Of a stretch of 64,000 nt of DNA, positions 63,080 through 64,000 are shown in pieces. The stretch lies in the NCBI RefSeq assembly GCF_913064665.1, contig NZ_CAJYBT010000006.1:1-64000 (forward strand), in the 5' to 3' direction. The notes under the pieces were generated by a model. The model was not told the DNA's origin. It ran no database searches and worked only from the letters and a program-made list of their open reading frames with translations. A program made the translations under genes and the position numbers. This DNA comes from an uncultured Thioclava sp. (GTDB lineage Bacteria; Pseudomonadota; Alphaproteobacteria; Rhodobacterales; Rhodobacteraceae). Each line of letters opens with the position of its first letter. The first letter of the stretch is position 1.

Positions 63080-63572
63080 GACGTCAATGGGGCTGCGCCC
63101 CGGGCCCCATAGCGACTCTGCGGATACCCATCGTATCTTTTGCATGAGCTTCCCAGCCAGTGCGCTTTCCGTGCGTACGGCCCTGCGCGCGGCGCTTGCA
63201 CGTTTTATGCGGCTGATGGAACCAGATGAGGCGGGCACATTGGAACTGATCTTGGCAGAGGTGCTGAATAATATCGTCGAACACAGCTACGCAGATACCG
63301 GGGTGGGCACGATCACGCTGTCGATGGTGCGCGATTCGCAGGGGCTCAGCTGTTCGGTCAGTGACGATGGCGTACCTTTGCCGATGACCTGTTTGACCAA
63401 AACCGAGGATAACAGCGCAAGACCAAGCCCCGAAAGCCTGCCTGAAGGCGGCTTTGGCTGGTTCCTGATCCGCGATCTGGCAACCGATTTGGGGTATTCA
63501 CGCGATCAGGACCGCAATCTTCTGGCGTTCCGCTTGCCACTCGCGCCCACGCTGGACCGCAACGCGGGCTAA
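63072..63572 (+). CDS. Anti-sigma regulatory factor / HATPase switch kinase
   Basis: A 166-residue GHKL ATPase of the RsbW/SpoIIAB type from the ATG at 63072. The N box LILAEVLNNIVEHSY (about 58-72), SVSDDGVPLP and the G box PEGGFGWFLIRDLATDLGY (about 127-145) are visible. It presumably phosphorylates the preceding STAS protein and sequesters a sigma factor or other target. No sigma factor or PP2C phosphatase gene is adjacent. The N-terminal 15 codons overlap GGGGCTGCGCCCCGGGCCCC (63089-63108), a fragment like the dispersed element. Confidence 0.88.
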   Translation: MLETSMGLRPGPHSDSADTHRIFCMSFPASALSVRTALRAALARFMRLMEPDEAGTLELILAEVLNNIVEHSYADTGVGTITLSMVRDSQGLSCSVSDDGVPLPMTCLTKTEDNSARPSPESLPEGGFGWFLIRDLATDLGYSRDQDRNLLAFRLPLAPTLDRNAG

Positions 63573-63577
63573 GCCAA

Positions 63578-63904
63578 TCAGTTCAGCTGAAACTGGAGGG
63601 GATAGGCGCCATTGTCGAAATCCCCAAACAGATCAGGAAGATCGGGGTGGCTCACCGGCTCTCCGGTGCGATCCGCGATCAAGTTCTGCTCAGACACATA
63701 GGCGACGTAAAAGCTTTCATCATTCTCCGCGAGCAGATGATAGAAAGGCTGATCTTTACTGGGGCGCACATCCTCGGGGATCGACTCATACCAAGCCTGC
63801 GAATTCGAGAAGACCGCATCGACATCAAACACGACACCCCGAAAGGGATGCTTGCGATGGCGCACGATCTGACCGATGTGATATTTCGCCTGAGAACTAT
63901 GCAT
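63578..63904 (-). CDS. hspQ: Heat shock protein HspQ (YccV family)
   Basis: A 108-residue hemimethylated-DNA-binding-domain protein from the ATG at 63904 (GAGGGG upstream). YHIGQIVRHRKHPFRGVVFDVD (about 8-29) and PFYHLLAEND...YVAYVSEQNL are seen in part. HspQ is a specificity factor for Lon and affects DnaA stability in enterobacteria. It is convergent with the anti-sigma gene, 5 nt apart. No clear heat-shock promoter was found in the 96 bp available upstream. Confidence 0.92.
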   Translation of the reverse strand: MHSSQAKYHIGQIVRHRKHPFRGVVFDVDAVFSNSQAWYESIPEDVRPSKDQPFYHLLAENDESFYVAYVSEQNLIADRTGEPVSHPDLPDLFGDFDNGAYPLQFQLN

Positions 63905-64000
63905 TGCGACCCCTCTTTCTTTGTTTCTAATTTGTGAAGGCCCACCCTGTCCACATTTGTGCCGCATTTTTGCCGGAAACAGTCTGTGCCAGCGAAACGA

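Overview
The window reads as a chromosome segment of an alphaproteobacterium of the order Rhodobacterales (Rhodobacter/Paracoccus/roseobacter-like). The grounds are high G+C coding sequence, a tad pilus locus with the short Flp variant typical of this group, an N-terminally extended methylsuccinyl-CoA dehydrogenase (ethylmalonyl-CoA pathway), a phosphatidylcholine synthase, Hint-domain proteins, a DUF484-xerC pair, and a dispersed extragenic element (ATACTCCGGGG plus GGGGCAGCGCCCC) common in these genomes. Genus and species cannot be fixed from the sequence alone. I see no rRNA, tRNA, CRISPR array, prophage or insertion sequence.

Region 1-11.1 kb is a near-complete tad (tight adherence) Flp-pilus locus on the plus strand: at least three tandem Flp pilins (the first cut by the window edge), cpaB, the secretin cpaC, an OmpA-type lipoprotein in the slot where cpaD often lies, cpaE, cpaF, tadB, tadC, two TPR lipoproteins and the prepilin peptidase. 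Two of the pilin genes share a perfect 127-bp 3' end including the terminator. Around 11.1-15.1 kb follow a large membrane protein, an AAA+ ATPase and a membrane-anchored LytTR regulator, possibly accessory to the locus.

Region 15.1-28.6 kb is on the minus strand: a one-carbon operon (fhs, chorismate mutase, folD), a methyltransferase/MOSC pair, and the cell-envelope cluster ybgC-tolQ-tolR-tolA-tolB-pal-cpoB followed by tilS and ftsH. ftsH appears to start at TTG and to have its own heat-shock-type promoter inside the end of tilS.

Region 28.7-46.7 kb holds two unrecognised genes, ycjX-ycjF, ruvC-ruvA-ruvB with a truncated haemoglobin, a DUF1127 protein, prmA, msrA, an MFS transporter diverging from a TsuA/YeeE sulfur importer across a palindromic operator-like site, priA, tal, DUF484-xerC and pcs.

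Region 46.8-64 kb holds a GNAT/dapE pair, a Hint-domain remnant plus an intact Hint protein, a TauE/SafE exporter diverging from mcd, an NAD-dependent reductase, a PAT-type acetyltransferase, recO, a Pr6Pr membrane protein, and the minus-strand cluster pdxJ-(membrane protein)-acpS-lepB-rnc-era-DUF1491. It ends with a RluA-type pseudouridine synthase, a free-methionine-sulfoxide reductase, a thiolase, a STAS/HATPase partner-switching pair and hspQ. Most of the window is core housekeeping. The less explained parts are the pilin array and cpaE leader, the AAA+/membrane/LytTR block, the Hint pair, the dispersed hairpin element, and the orphan anti-sigma pair.
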